The notes under the pieces are model-generated. The model was not told the origin of the DNA and did no database searches. It saw only the letters and a list, made by a program, of their open reading frames with translations. This document shows, one piece after another, positions 1-9,784 of a stretch of DNA of 64,000 nucleotides; positions within the stretch are counted from its first letter, which is position 1, and each line of letters starts with the position of its first letter. The DNA is from Verrucomicrobiota bacterium JB022 (GTDB lineage Bacteria; Verrucomicrobiota; Verrucomicrobiia; Opitutales; Oceanipulchritudinaceae), in NCBI GenBank assembly GCA_030673845.1, contig JAUTCQ010000001.1:243913-307912 (forward strand). Reading direction: 5' to 3'. The position numbers and the translations under genes are program-made.

Positions 1-465
1 GCTCCAACTCGGGTCGAGCAGGTTGAAGAAGGCGACGCCGGAGCGGTGAGTGGTAGACACAATCGCGCCGAGCTGTCCGTCGACAGTGCCGAGGAAGGTT
101 GCCAGGTGATACTCTCCCCCGATGGTTTCGCCGGTGAGGATGTCCCCCGGCTGCAGCGACTCGACCAATCGCAGGATCCCGAAGGACTCGTCTGGCAGCT
201 CGACTTCGCGGCACTCCGGTCGTGTGTGGAAGAACGAACTCATGCGGCGCACCTGAAGCATGCCGGCAATACCGGATTGGCCGCGCGGAATCGGAAACGG
301 GCCCCATGCACCGGTCGCGCAGTGCAGGGCGTAGACGAGGTTGTGGCAGTCGCAGGCCTTGCCCTTGGCGCTGCCGTTGGTGCGAAAAGGCGTATGCAGC
401 CATGTGCGGGCTTCCGCGATGAGTTGGGCCTGGCGTTCCGGGGTGTCGTAAAAGGTCGGCGTCAT
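1..465 (-). CDS. NlpC/P60-like tail-associated peptidase (3' end outside window)
   Basis: The reading frame begins with ATG at 465 and runs off the left edge, leaving 155 codons. The N-terminal half contains the cysteine motif ACDCHNLVYAL, the usual nucleophile site of phage NlpC/P60 cell-wall peptidases, after an AEARTWLHTPFR segment typical of the phage subfamily. The catalytic His lies further on, probably near GGEYHLATFLG. Such proteins sit at the tail tip and open peptidoglycan during DNA entry. The ATG overlaps the stop of the upstream distal-tail gene by 4 bp, so the two are translationally coupled. Family call from motif and position; the C-terminus is not visible. Confidence 0.75.
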   Translation of the reverse strand, partial: MTPTFYDTPERQAQLIAEARTWLHTPFRTNGSAKGKACDCHNLVYALHCATGAWGPFPIPRGQSGIAGMLQVRRMSSFFHTRPECREVELPDESFGILRLVESLQPGDILTGETIGGEYHLATFLGTVDGQLGAIVSTTHRSGVAFFNLLDPSWS

Positions 466-2483
466 TTCTTCGCTCCAGAATTTTGAGACGGGAGGTCGAC
501 CTTGAGCAGGCTGAGGTTGCCGGTTGCCACCAAGGCGCCTCCCCAGTTCGCGTAGTTGTCAAACGCGAACTGGCAGGTCGTGCGCCGTCCGTCGCAGCCG
601 CGCACGAGCACGAGGGCATCCCCGACTGTGGGGAACGTCTTGGGATCGCGGGCGAGCGTCACGGTGATGATGCCGGAGGAAAGAGCGGTGGACTGCTGGA
701 TGCGGACGATGTCCCCGTTGAGTTCGACGTAGCCGCGGGCAAACCAGTTGATGCTGCCGAAGCTGGCCGGGAGCGGCTGCCCGTTCTCACGAGCGAGGCT
801 GTTGACGGTGAAGGTGAACGGATAGCCCGGCGTGCCGACGTCGGTCAGCAGGGCGGTGAAACGCCAGTTCGCCAGTAATAGGCCGCAAGCCTCTCCGTAG
901 AGAGGCCATTGGCAGGTTCCGGCAAAGCGAGCTCTGGGCACGAAGTTGTCGAGCACCCGCCAGAGCCCGCACTTGGACTTGAGCGTGCTGCCGCTGGCCT
1001 TGGGCTCGCGGACCTCTCCGGTGAAGACGCGACGCGCGTTGCTGGCCGTTTCGCCGGAGACTTCCGCCAGATCGATGGCAAGGCCAACCGTGCCGCGCTC
1101 GCACCTCCAGAGCTGGAATACCGGCGCGATCTGCCGGTCGCAGGTCAGACTCACGGCGTCGTTGAGGTCGAGCGTGTGGGTGATGTCCGCGTGCTCAATC
1201 TGCTCGGCGAGGTAGACGTTGCCGCCATAGCTCAGGTCGCGCTCCCAGCCGGTATAGCGCCAGGTCTGGCCGCCGCTGGTGAAGGTGTAGAGGCTGGCCA
1301 GCTTGGGTTGCACGCCAATGGATGAGCCGACGGGCGGATCGTAGGCGGCGGGCACCTCGATCAAGTCGAGGTCGATCTCGCCCACCTCGTCCGTCTCCCA
1401 CTGCACCCGGATCACCCGTCGGTCGAAGCGGGTCAGGAGCAGCGGGCAGATGCTGGTTTCGTCTTCCCGGAAACTGGCGGCCGCAATGCCAGTGAGGGTG
1501 AGCGAGCTTGCGGCGGTGCCTGTGATCTTGAGCGGGCGAATCTGCTCGCGGTCACACAGCGCGAGGTAGGGCGGCATCCCGGCCAGCGCCAGACCGTCCT
1601 CGACGGACAGGACAGAATCGCCTGGCTGCACATCGGCAGTCAGGCGGGTAGGGGCGAGGTTGCCGCACATCCAGAAGGCGTCAGCGGTGCCCTGCCGGTC
1701 GAGGAAGAAGCGTAGGACGGCGGAGGCCTCGGCGGCTTCGAGGAATGTGCACTGCAGCCCGAGTTCCTGTCGGCTTTGTGCGCCGTGGTAGACGAGTTGA
1801 TAGCGACGCCCATTGCCCAGCGTCTCGCGCTCCAGTTGGATCGTGTGGGACTCCTTGGGGCTGCGGCTCCAGTCGTGCCGGAGTGGGAAGAGCTTTGGCG
1901 TAGAGGCCGCGAGGGCAGGGCCGTCCGCAGCGGCAACGGTCGCGATCTGAAGCGCGTGAGAGGCGTCTGAGTCTTCCTCGAAGTCAACGCCGAACGCCCA
2001 GTCCTCGTCACTGTCGAAACCGCCGCCGGGGTCGTCCAGATAGCCGAGGAGCAGCGGTGCGGTGTAGGTCTGGGCGTCGGCACCGTAGGCAGACGATGGA
2101 GCGAGCCCGGTGTGGATCTCCCAGCGGCTGAACGTCGGCCAGCCGATCTCGTCGACCTGATAGGAGATGTTCAGCCCGCCGTGGATCTTGGCAGCGGCAT
2201 ACTCGGCGCGGGGCTTGGCGGCGGGCCAGAACGGCATCGCGACGCGCTCGGTGGTCATGGCCCGGAGCGCCCGCTTCACGGCAACAGCCTCATCGTGGAT
2301 CAAGTCGGCCGTAAAGGTCAGGCTCGTGCGTAGCGTCTCCCCCGCCGGGTGCCCGGCCTCGAGATTGGAAAGCCCGGCCTCCACTCGACCGGGCAACTCG
2401 TGTTCACTGCGGACCCGCCGCGCCCAGTTTGGGGCGTAGGGCCAGAGTAAGAGGCTTTCGCCTGCGTAGTTGATCTGGATCAT
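462..2483 (-). CDS. Distal tail / tail-hub protein with DUF2163 (BR0599-like) C-terminal half
   Basis: 673 residues. The C-terminal ~330 residues carry the hallmarks of the DUF2163 / BR0599 family of siphovirus and gene-transfer-agent tails: [27 protein letters not shown], and the Cys-containing terminal segment [21 protein letters not shown]. The N-terminal half is a separate tail domain that I do not recognise confidently. In this family the gene lies between the tape measure and the NlpC/P60 peptidase, exactly as here, so it probably helps form the baseplate hub. Both junctions are 4-bp overlaps. Family assignment good; exact structural role inferred. Confidence 0.7.
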   Translation of the reverse strand: MIQINYAGESLLLWPYAPNWARRVRSEHELPGRVEAGLSNLEAGHPAGETLRTSLTFTADLIHDEAVAVKRALRAMTTERVAMPFWPAAKPRAEYAAAKIHGGLNISYQVDEIGWPTFSRWEIHTGLAPSSAYGADAQTYTAPLLLGYLDDPGGGFDSDEDWAFGVDFEEDSDASHALQIATVAAADGPALAASTPKLFPLRHDWSRSPKESHTIQLERETLGNGRRYQLVYHGAQSRQELGLQCTFLEAAEASAVLRFFLDRQGTADAFWMCGNLAPTRLTADVQPGDSVLSVEDGLALAGMPPYLALCDREQIRPLKITGTAASSLTLTGIAAASFREDETSICPLLLTRFDRRVIRVQWETDEVGEIDLDLIEVPAAYDPPVGSSIGVQPKLASLYTFTSGGQTWRYTGWERDLSYGGNVYLAEQIEHADITHTLDLNDAVSLTCDRQIAPVFQLWRCERGTVGLAIDLAEVSGETASNARRVFTGEVREPKASGSTLKSKCGLWRVLDNFVPRARFAGTCQWPLYGEACGLLLANWRFTALLTDVGTPGYPFTFTVNSLARENGQPLPASFGSINWFARGYVELNGDIVRIQQSTALSSGIITVTLARDPKTFPTVGDALVLVRGCDGRRTTCQFAFDNYANWGGALVATGNLSLLKVDLPSQNSGAKK

Positions 2484-5400
2484 GAGCGCAAACGGCGGAT
2501 TTCGTCTTGGGCCATGCGGCGGATTTCGACCTCGCCCGGGATAGTTTCTTTGAGGCGCTGGGCTTCGGCGTCGGTCCCGACAACGTAAATCACGCTGCGG
2601 CTGAGGTCGCTGGTGTCGGCTTGGACTTGGGGCGCGTAGGTGTTGCGAGTGGCGGCGCGTTCGACGGCCGCGTAAGGATCGGTGATCGCCGGACGATTCG
2701 TCCAGGCGCTGCCCATCGCCGAGTCGCCAGTTACGTAGCCACCGTCAGCGTAACCAGCCATACGGGAGAGCTGCAGGCCGAGCGGGTAGGACATCTGGTC
2801 GACGCCGCCGGTGCGCATCTGCTCGACTCTGGCCACGCCTCCGGAGCGCGCTACGTCCTCCTGGCTCCAGACAACTTCGCCCTTGTGCACCACGCCGGCG
2901 GTTTCGTATTTGCCGCCGTCGCCAGTATAGCCGCCCGTGTAGAAGGCTCCCATTGCAGCCATGGCGGCGAGCACCAAGGCCAAGCCCACAATCGCAGCTA
3001 CACCGAAGCTGCCGATACTGGCGAAAGTGGCATTAGTCGCCAGCTGGGGCGTCTTCATCGCCTCCTGCTGCATCGTCTCGGCCGTCTCCTTTTTCTTTAA
3101 CATGGAGCCGAGCGCGGAAAGGGCCTTCATAGCCCCCTGCATCATGACGTGCTTCGTCAGCCACGCGGCTGCCATGTCGGCGATCCCCTTCGTGAACGAC
3201 GCAAAGACGCTTTGGCCCACGCTGCGTAGGCCTTCCCACGTGATCTTGCCCGTCTGGAATAACTTATCCAGCCCGTTGGATAGCCCCGAGAACATGCCTT
3301 CGAAAGGAGCTGCCGCGATGGCAGCCCAATCCTCCGAGCGCTGCTCAAGCTCTTCGGAAAGGCGGTCCCATTTGTCTTCCGGTTCGTATTGCGACAACGG
3401 CGAATCTGGGACGTTCCCAAATTCATACGGATCGACGCTCCCGCCAGTGACGGGGTCGACGGCATCGGGGATTCCCGCCCCCGCTGAAAGTTCGTTGAGT
3501 TCTCGGGCCTTGGCGACGGCTTGCTCGATCAGTTGCAGGCGTTGGCGCTCAAGCGCGGTCGCCCGGGCGATCGCATCAGGCGTGCCTTTGGCCAGCAGGT
3601 CGCGCTGTTCTTCGTCCAGCTTCTCGAGTTGCTTTCGGTAGTAGTCCTCGTAAGCCTGCCAGGTATTGTCGATCCGCTGCTTGACTGCGTCCTCGATGTC
3701 CTGTTCTACGCCTTCGCGGCGCTGGCGGTATTCCTCGTCGAGGTTGGCCAGCGCTTGGGCCCGGGCGGCTTCGTCGGTGACGCGGGCGGTGATCGCCTCG
3801 CGTTCGCGCGACTGCTGCTCATCGAGGATCTCAAGATAGCGGTCGTGATACTGTTCCGCCGAAAGGGCACCGCGCTCGAATTGGTTCTCCAGCGCGGATG
3901 CCTGCAGGTTGAGACCCGACAGTTCTTCTTGGCGAAGACCAGACCGACGTTCTTCGGCTTCGCGGTCCAGCTCCGCTTTTAGGCTGGCGATATCTTCCTC
4001 GAGCTTCTTCCGTTCGGCTGCTTCGTCGATCAAAGCCGACCAGTCGGCGATCCCTTGATACAGTTCCGCTTGAGAAGGCGCCTCCTGAAATTGGCGCTCC
4101 AGCTCAGGATCAAAACGGCGGATGCTGTCGCCCATTGACGATGCGGGGGCATCCTGTGCGGCTAGTTGCCTCTCGATGGCTTCCTTCGACTGGACGGTGC
4201 GCAGTCGATCGATCTCCGCCAGCGCTGCGTCGACGTCTACTTCGGGAAGCGCATCGCGCCGGGCCTCCATCGCGGAGAGCTTTCCTTCCTTCGTCTCCGG
4301 ACCTTGGAGATAGGCGCGGTTGGCCTCCAGCTCCTTCAGGCCTCGCTCGCGTTCGCGGTCGGCTTGTCGGCGGAGCTGATTTGCCCGCAGCTCGGCCAGC
4401 GTCACCTTTTCTGCTTCGGCTACCTGCTGACGCAAGAGCCGCGCCTGCTCACGGCTTTCCTTGGTGCCCTCGCGCTCCAGCTTCAGGATCTCTTCGCGCT
4501 TGTCCTTGATGTAGTCCAGCAGCTCGGCCTCGCTCTGCAACTCGCCCATGCGCTCCGCGTGAGTCGCCGATAGCTGCTTGAGACCGTCTTGGATACGCTC
4601 CTGCTCCTGACGGCTCGCCCGCCAGGCGGCGGTCCACTGCCAGATCAGCGTGATGCCGACGGTGAGTGCCGTCACCGCCAGTCCGATGGGATTGGCGGCG
4701 AAGGCCAGGCGGATCGATGTGCCGAGAGCGCCAGCCCCGGCGGCCATCTTGCCCATGAGGCCCGTCGCAGAGCCGACGCTGGTGGAAAAGCGCCCGACCA
4801 TGGCAGGCCAGCCAGCAGCGGGAGGCCCTTGGAAGAATGCGGCCTGTTTGGCTTTGTTGAAACCGAGGGTAGCGGCGGTGGCCTTGATCGTTTCGATCGT
4901 ATACTTGCTGATGCTGAGCGTCATCGCTCCAACTCCCACCGCCGACGCCGCCCAGATCAGGGGTGAAGCATACTCGGCGAGAGTCGCCAGCACCTTCGCC
5001 GCCCCAATGCCGAAGCGGGTCAGGTCGCCCAACAGGATGCCCATTTGGCTCAAGAGCGGCAGTCCGCCTTCCACCTCGTCGATCACGCCTTCGAGCGAGT
5101 CCTTCAGCGCGTCATAGACCGGCGCAAAGGCTTCGGCCTGTTCCATCGCCACGGCGTCTTGCAGAGTCGAGGTTAGTCCGCCGAAGGTGCGGCTCTGCTC
5201 CTGCATGGAACCGCTGGTGTGTTGGAGCGCCTCCCGAATGGCGCTCATGGCCTGCTCTACGCTGCCGCCGCTCGCGGCCAATGCTTCGAGCCTAGCCTTC
5301 GACTCGGTGGAGATGATCCCCATTTCGAGCAAGCGCCCGGTCGCCTCGCCGATGGGCTCTCCGCTCTGCAAGCCGCTGTAGAGCTTGCCCACCCATTCCG

Positions 5401-5857
5401 ACACTTCGGCAAAACCTCGGTTTGCAAAGGCGGCCGAGTCGCCCACGAGGGTCAGGTTGTCGCGAGCCGCGAGGGTCGAACCGCCAAAGGTCTGCAGTAG
5501 GCGGTTGGCCTGGATGATGTCCGGGAGCTGGAATGGCGTGTCGGCCGCGAACGTCACCAGATCGGACATGCGGCGCTGCGCAACCTCGGCCGATCCGGTG
5601 AGAGACTTCAGGCCCACCGTCTGCGTCTCTACCATCGCGTTGAAAGCCACGCCGGCGGCGACGGACTGCCGCGCCATCTGTGGGAGTTGCGTGACCGACT
5701 GGGCGAGTTGCGCCCCCAGCTGCAAGAGGGCTCCGCCCTTGATGAAGGAGGCGATGCCAGCCAGCCGAGCATTCAACTCGTAGAGAACGTTGCTGCCGCG
5801 TTCGAGGTCCTTCCAGTCGCCGCGAGCGTTCAGCTTGATGTTGAATTGCGTGTCCAT
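2480..5857 (-). CDS. Tape measure protein
   Basis: 1125 residues, the longest tail gene. Residues 30-260 contain a typical tape-measure domain ([24 protein letters not shown]...). Hydrophobic segments follow near 280-420, then long charged coiled coil from about 430 to 830. Near 960-1000 lies a hydrophobic segment ([20 protein letters not shown]) next to a glycine-rich [20 protein letters not shown] motif, common near tape-measure C-termini. It sets tail length and is ejected at infection. Its position after the tail assembly chaperones and before the distal-tail gene is the canonical siphovirus order. Confidence 0.9.
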   Translation of the reverse strand: MDTQFNIKLNARGDWKDLERGSNVLYELNARLAGIASFIKGGALLQLGAQLAQSVTQLPQMARQSVAAGVAFNAMVETQTVGLKSLTGSAEVAQRRMSDLVTFAADTPFQLPDIIQANRLLQTFGGSTLAARDNLTLVGDSAAFANRGFAEVSEWVGKLYSGLQSGEPIGEATGRLLEMGIISTESKARLEALAASGGSVEQAMSAIREALQHTSGSMQEQSRTFGGLTSTLQDAVAMEQAEAFAPVYDALKDSLEGVIDEVEGGLPLLSQMGILLGDLTRFGIGAAKVLATLAEYASPLIWAASAVGVGAMTLSISKYTIETIKATAATLGFNKAKQAAFFQGPPAAGWPAMVGRFSTSVGSATGLMGKMAAGAGALGTSIRLAFAANPIGLAVTALTVGITLIWQWTAAWRASRQEQERIQDGLKQLSATHAERMGELQSEAELLDYIKDKREEILKLEREGTKESREQARLLRQQVAEAEKVTLAELRANQLRRQADRERERGLKELEANRAYLQGPETKEGKLSAMEARRDALPEVDVDAALAEIDRLRTVQSKEAIERQLAAQDAPASSMGDSIRRFDPELERQFQEAPSQAELYQGIADWSALIDEAAERKKLEEDIASLKAELDREAEERRSGLRQEELSGLNLQASALENQFERGALSAEQYHDRYLEILDEQQSREREAITARVTDEAARAQALANLDEEYRQRREGVEQDIEDAVKQRIDNTWQAYEDYYRKQLEKLDEEQRDLLAKGTPDAIARATALERQRLQLIEQAVAKARELNELSAGAGIPDAVDPVTGGSVDPYEFGNVPDSPLSQYEPEDKWDRLSEELEQRSEDWAAIAAAPFEGMFSGLSNGLDKLFQTGKITWEGLRSVGQSVFASFTKGIADMAAAWLTKHVMMQGAMKALSALGSMLKKKETAETMQQEAMKTPQLATNATFASIGSFGVAAIVGLALVLAAMAAMGAFYTGGYTGDGGKYETAGVVHKGEVVWSQEDVARSGGVARVEQMRTGGVDQMSYPLGLQLSRMAGYADGGYVTGDSAMGSAWTNRPAITDPYAAVERAATRNTYAPQVQADTSDLSRSVIYVVGTDAEAQRLKETIPGEVEIRRMAQDEIRRLRS

Positions 5858-5876
5858 TTAGGCTAACCTGATCGTG

Positions 5877-6035
5877 ATGTTGGTGATCTTTTACCTCGTG
5901 CTGCTGCCGGTCTGCTGCTTGATGCAGGTCGTGACGGGGCAGTTGGAGTGGTGGCAGGGCCTTTTATCATGGCCCTTGGGCATCCTCCTGGGTGAGTTCT
6001 GCCGTCAACTGTGGTTGCGGATCTGCAACGCCTAG
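5877..6035 (+). CDS. Possible small membrane protein antisense to the tail operon
   Basis: A 52-codon frame (ATG 5877, TAG 6033-6035) fills most of the 174-bp gap between the chaperone and tape-measure genes, on the opposite strand. The product starts MLVIFYLVLLPVCCL and has a second hydrophobic, Trp/Leu-rich stretch, giving one or two membrane passes. Third codon positions are strongly G/C, as in real genes here. No clear ribosome site is visible, and gaps this size can hold chance frames. It could be a tiny lysis or superinfection protein, or nothing. Confidence 0.3.
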   Translation: MLVIFYLVLLPVCCLMQVVTGQLEWWQGLLSWPLGILLGEFCRQLWLRICNA

Positions 6036-6391
6036 TCCCGCCGACTGGCCTTCTTGAGGTGGCGGCGGAATTCGCGGTAGCTCTGGTGGCCCTTCTTGCC
6101 TCCATGGACTGAGGCCTCGGCCGATCTGAAGGCGTCCATCTCGATCACGATCTGTCGGTAGCGGTCCGCGACAATCTCGCGGTAGAGCAGCTCGATCTTG
6201 TCTATCGGGTAGTCGAGAACCCGGTCTGGATCGTGCCCGGCGCGCACCAGCGTACCGAGCACGGCGGCGATCCCTACGCGCTCGCCTTCGCTTTCGCGAG
6301 CTGCGCGTCCATGGCGCGGGCCATGCCTTCCTCGATGAACTTTTGCGGATCGACGCCCAGCGCTTTCATCCGCTTCTGCTGACGCGTCCAC
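6032..6391 (-). CDS. Second tail assembly chaperone frame (lambda gpT-like), in the -1 frame of the upstream gene
   Basis: The useful part, after the end of the upstream chaperone at 6274, reads DYPIDKIELLYREIVADRY...HLKKASRRD, a small basic helical product. The frame is -1 relative to the upstream chaperone and open across its 3' end, the geometry of lambda G/GT frameshifting. No canonical slippery heptamer is visible; the repeated GCGAAAGCGAAGG stretch just before the upstream stop is the only candidate. Alternatively translation starts independently at GTG 6262 behind AGGGA, giving about 76 residues. The nominal ATG at 6391 lies inside the upstream gene and is unlikely to be used. Confidence 0.6.
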   Translation of the reverse strand: MDASAEADESAGRRSAKVHRGRHGPRHGRAARESEGERVGIAAVLGTLVRAGHDPDRVLDYPIDKIELLYREIVADRYRQIVIEMDAFRSAEASVHGGKKGHQSYREFRRHLKKASRRD

Positions 6392-6687
6392 CAGCGATCG
6401 AACAAAGGGTCGTTGATCTCACCGCCTTCCTCGAGGATGTCCATCAGGCTCTCGTCGGTCAGCTGCTTGAGCCAGGCGCCGGGGCGCGGCTCGCGCGGGT
6501 CGAGGTAGGTCTGCGCCAGCGCATAGTCGTCGCCGCTCGCCTCGAGGAGCTTGTGCATGTGCTGCAGGCCGACCTTGTGGACGGTCACCTCGTGTTCTTG
6601 GCCTTGTCGGTCGATGACGGTGAGCGTCTTGCGCCCCTCGGTCAGAATGGCCATGTCGTGGCCGTCGGTGTTGGTGTTCTCGGTCAT
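6274..6687 (-). CDS. Tail assembly chaperone (lambda gpG-like)
   Basis: 137 residues, acidic to neutral, beginning MTENTNTDGHDMAIL and ending in an Ala/Lys-rich tail. A short protein between the tail tube/fibre genes and the tape measure, followed by an overlapping -1 frame, is the standard signature of the siphovirus chaperone that coats the tape measure before tube polymerisation. No catalytic motif is expected. Assignment rests on position, size and the overlapping frame rather than on sequence motifs. Confidence 0.65.
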   Translation of the reverse strand: MTENTNTDGHDMAILTEGRKTLTVIDRQGQEHEVTVHKVGLQHMHKLLEASGDDYALAQTYLDPREPRPGAWLKQLTDESLMDILEEGGEINDPLFDRWWTRQQKRMKALGVDPQKFIEEGMARAMDAQLAKAKASA

Positions 6688-6700
6688 GGTAGGTTGGATC

Positions 6701-7090
6701 TCAGGATTCGGAGCTGGGAGGGGAAACTATACCGTGCTGGTCCCTCCACAGAGGATCTGAGGTGTCAACGCCGCGGAGGATCTCTTCGACTAGCACGACA
6801 GCGGCAGAGATGGTCGGACGAGCCGCGGGCCGATCCTCCAGATTCGCGCTGACTGTGACGGTGTAGGTCGCATCAGGTTGGCTAAAGGTCAGATCGAGCG
6901 TGAGGCCGGCTCCAGCCCACGTGACAGTTGCGGTGCCCGCAGGCAGTTGCATTGCGAGACTGACGAGGCCATTGAGGTGCTCGCGCAGTTCGTCGTCACT
7001 CAGGTAGGGGCACATGTCAGCAAACCGAAGCTGGGCCCAATCGGGTAAAGCGTCCCATTGCTCCGGGGTAAGTTTGGAATTCGTCTCCAT
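6701..7090 (-). CDS. Hypothetical phage protein downstream of the fibre
   Basis: 129 residues, soluble, with an N-terminal TPEQWDALPDWAQLRFADMCPYL segment and a beta-rich middle (TVTWAGAGLTLDLTFSQPD). No family recognised. It follows the tail fibre by 15 bp, so it could be a fibre chaperone or fibre-associated protein, which often sit directly behind the fibre gene. The ATG at 7090 lies 6 nt after a TATTT stretch with no obvious Shine-Dalgarno sequence. Confidence 0.55.
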   Translation of the reverse strand: METNSKLTPEQWDALPDWAQLRFADMCPYLSDDELREHLNGLVSLAMQLPAGTATVTWAGAGLTLDLTFSQPDATYTVTVSANLEDRPAARPTISAAVVLVEEILRGVDTSDPLWRDQHGIVSPPSSES

Positions 7091-7105
7091 AAATATTGGG
7101 TGGGC

Positions 7106-9763
7106 TTACAGAGCGCGGCCTGCGTCAAGGGACAACGGCTGCATTGAGTCGTCATAGTTTTCGACAATCCGGAGCGTTCCCTGCGTGCCGATGAAGAGAG
7201 CGATCCGGGTTTCCGGGGTGCCCCCATTACGGAGGACCAATGGAGAAAACCTACCAGCGTAGATTTCGGTCTGCTTATTGATTTTCAGGCGGTTCTTGAC
7301 CCGGTCGAAAACCATCCAGAGATCACGATTCAGGTCGTTGGTTGACCACAGTCCAACCCCGAAACCGTAGCCTTGCTGGCCGCCCGGCGCCGCTTCATCC
7401 CACAGCGGTTGCACCCCCCAAGTGATGCTGTGGTGGGTAACGCCGAGGCCATACATGTCTGTAACGCCCTGACTGCCTGTCCAGCCCATGTAGACGGTAG
7501 TAGGACCGCGCAGCACATTCGGCGTAGGCATACCCCCGGACACGGAATTTGACGGCCAAACCCGATAGAGGTTGGAGGTCGTGATGCTGGGGTAATACTG
7601 GATGTTCATCGAGCTGCGACCCTCCGCAGCCAAGCCTCCAGGGCAGTAGATCAAGCTGTGAAATCCGAGCGTGTCCGTCCGCTCCCGGCCATAGATGTTG
7701 CCCTGGAATGAGCGACAGCCATCGCTCATTCCAATAGGCGCCGGGCACACGATCCAGCCATTGGTCCCTGGTGCCGTCGGATCTTCGCTGCCCCAGTTGC
7801 GCAAAGCGGTAACAGGCGAGGCCCCCCAATCGCTGGAGCTGCCATCGTTGATCGATGTAAACACGCTTCCGATGGTGTTGGAGTCGGCACCGGCATTGGT
7901 GAAGTCGCAGTCACCTCGATCAATCCGATACTGGTGCCCAACTACCAGCTCGCCTTGAGTCGCGAACAAACACGTCTGGTCGTAAACGCCCTTCGGGTTG
8001 CTCGGCGCCGAGAAGCCAATCTGCATGTTGTAGGTGCCACCCCAGTTCGACTTATCGAATTCAATCAAGCCGTAACGATACCGCCTGCAACCGCCAGCGG
8101 TGAGAAGGGCGTAACTGTCGCCGTCGACCACGATGCTGGAGCAGTTGCGGGTTCGGAAAATCGGGGGGTTGTAGAGGCCGTCTGCCAGTGTGACCTGCGA
8201 GGTCTCCTGCTTCAGATCATAGAACTTGATGTGGTTGGTGCTTGATGGGCCGTCGATGAAGACACACCCGCCGCACGTCGATTCGATGTGGGTCTTGATG
8301 AACGTCACCTCGTTGGAGGATGTGCGCGTTACATGGCCGCTTGCGTTAACGTGGGCGAACGCCCGCACATTGATCGTAGCGATGTCCGGGTTAGACATGT
8401 GACCAAACCCGGTAATTTTCGTATTGATGAAAACCGAGTCGAACATGCCAACGATTTCGAGGCCAGCGCTATAGCTCTCTCCCGAATCGGAATTTGGCCC
8501 AAACAATCGCAAATCCTTCACGGTTGTGGCAGTAACCCCTTCCATGTGAAGCATCGGCCTTGTCGCCTTCTTATGATCGAAGCCAGGGTAGTTGCGAACG
8601 GAGGAGAGGTGGAGCCCTTGGATCTGAGGCCCATCTGTGAGGTCGTGCGACATTTGCTGCCAGTCGGCAAGGTTGCGACCGAAGCGAAAAGAGACGTTTG
8701 CGGCACGGTCAATGCCGTCAAGGAAGTGACGGCGAGAGGTGTTGACAACGTGAACTCCGTTCTGCTTACACCACACATCCTTCGCGATGGCGTAACGTCC
8801 AGACACGTCAACGGCCTTCCAGCGGTTCAGCACGATGTTGAACGCATCGGCAGCGTCGATCACGTTGCCCTGGCTATCGGTCCGATCCCAGCCCAGACGC
8901 CCGTCGACCCATACCGGTCGGGCGGGCGCGCCGAAGGGCACCTGGCTCTCATTGAGATTTGCCGCTCCTTCGTCTAGTAGTAGCCACTGATAATGGCAGT
9001 CTCGGATCCGGCAGAACAGGCTCAACACGGTATCGCCGACCACCCGTAGCACACCGCCCTTCGGCGCAAGTTCGACGTGCATCGGGATGGATAGGTTGGA
9101 CTTGATATACCAAATCCCCGGGGGGATTTCGATCACCCCGCCCGCGCCTGCCATGGAGTCGATCAAGGATCGGATCAGCGGCGCGTAGTCGAAGCCGAAA
9201 TTACCCGGCGGGCTGATCTGTCGGAAGCTGCGGGCGACCGTGCCGTCCAAGCGTTCGAGAGCCTGTCCGGCGGATCCCGGGCCGTAGGCGACCGTCTCCG
9301 CAGTAACCGGAAGGAGCGTCTGAGATGGGAAGTAGGCAGGTACGTTGACCAGCCGTTCCCACGGCACTACTTGTTCGACGCCTTCTTGCGCCTCGGCTCG
9401 GTAGAGGACGTGGAAGAAATCCGATTGAATGACGTCGAAGCCAGGCTCGACCCATCGGATGCGACCGTAGAGGGTAGGGTAAGCCAGCCCGCCCAAGAGC
9501 CCGCGCCCGGTGTCGAGAGTTGCCCGGTAGGTCGCCTCGCCCTCGTCAACGCTCCAACTGCTGACCGTGCTGCCGGGGATGGGCGTCTCAAGATCGTCCG
9601 GCACGTATAGATCCAGCGCGACGGTGGCACCGTCGGCCAGAAGGGTCGGCTCCGTGCCATTGTAAAAAACGACCTCCAGCAGGCGCGGACCTCCCCGCGA
9701 GATACGCACGGGGAAGTTGAGGAGCTGCCGAGTGGCCAGATTGATCTTGAGGACTACGCTCAT
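7106..9763 (-). CDS. Tail fibre / receptor-binding protein with right-handed beta-helix
   Basis: 885 residues. Residues 1-110 (NFPVRISRGGPRLLEV...VALDLYVPDD) resemble the BppU/DUF2479-type beta-sandwich that attaches fibres to the baseplate. Residues ~195-560 have the short Val/Ile/Asn-rich turns and the GGVIEIPPGIWYIKSNLSI opening of a pectate-lyase-like beta-helix, as in phage tailspike depolymerases. The C-terminal ~250 residues look like receptor-binding beta structure. Its gene sits between tail tube and chaperone genes, not at the end of the tail module, which is unusual. Enzymatic activity cannot be read from the sequence. Confidence 0.75.
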   Translation of the reverse strand: MSVVLKINLATRQLLNFPVRISRGGPRLLEVVFYNGTEPTLLADGATVALDLYVPDDLETPIPGSTVSSWSVDEGEATYRATLDTGRGLLGGLAYPTLYGRIRWVEPGFDVIQSDFFHVLYRAEAQEGVEQVVPWERLVNVPAYFPSQTLLPVTAETVAYGPGSAGQALERLDGTVARSFRQISPPGNFGFDYAPLIRSLIDSMAGAGGVIEIPPGIWYIKSNLSIPMHVELAPKGGVLRVVGDTVLSLFCRIRDCHYQWLLLDEGAANLNESQVPFGAPARPVWVDGRLGWDRTDSQGNVIDAADAFNIVLNRWKAVDVSGRYAIAKDVWCKQNGVHVVNTSRRHFLDGIDRAANVSFRFGRNLADWQQMSHDLTDGPQIQGLHLSSVRNYPGFDHKKATRPMLHMEGVTATTVKDLRLFGPNSDSGESYSAGLEIVGMFDSVFINTKITGFGHMSNPDIATINVRAFAHVNASGHVTRTSSNEVTFIKTHIESTCGGCVFIDGPSSTNHIKFYDLKQETSQVTLADGLYNPPIFRTRNCSSIVVDGDSYALLTAGGCRRYRYGLIEFDKSNWGGTYNMQIGFSAPSNPKGVYDQTCLFATQGELVVGHQYRIDRGDCDFTNAGADSNTIGSVFTSINDGSSSDWGASPVTALRNWGSEDPTAPGTNGWIVCPAPIGMSDGCRSFQGNIYGRERTDTLGFHSLIYCPGGLAAEGRSSMNIQYYPSITTSNLYRVWPSNSVSGGMPTPNVLRGPTTVYMGWTGSQGVTDMYGLGVTHHSITWGVQPLWDEAAPGGQQGYGFGVGLWSTNDLNRDLWMVFDRVKNRLKINKQTEIYAGRFSPLVLRNGGTPETRIALFIGTQGTLRIVENYDDSMQPLSLDAGRAL

Positions 9764-9784
9764 CGTCTCGGGCAGGCAGCAGCG

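Noticed and set aside
3521..5783. Several plus-strand frames opposite the tape measure
   Set aside because: High-GC coiled-coil coding regions leave open antisense frames; no protein-like features.
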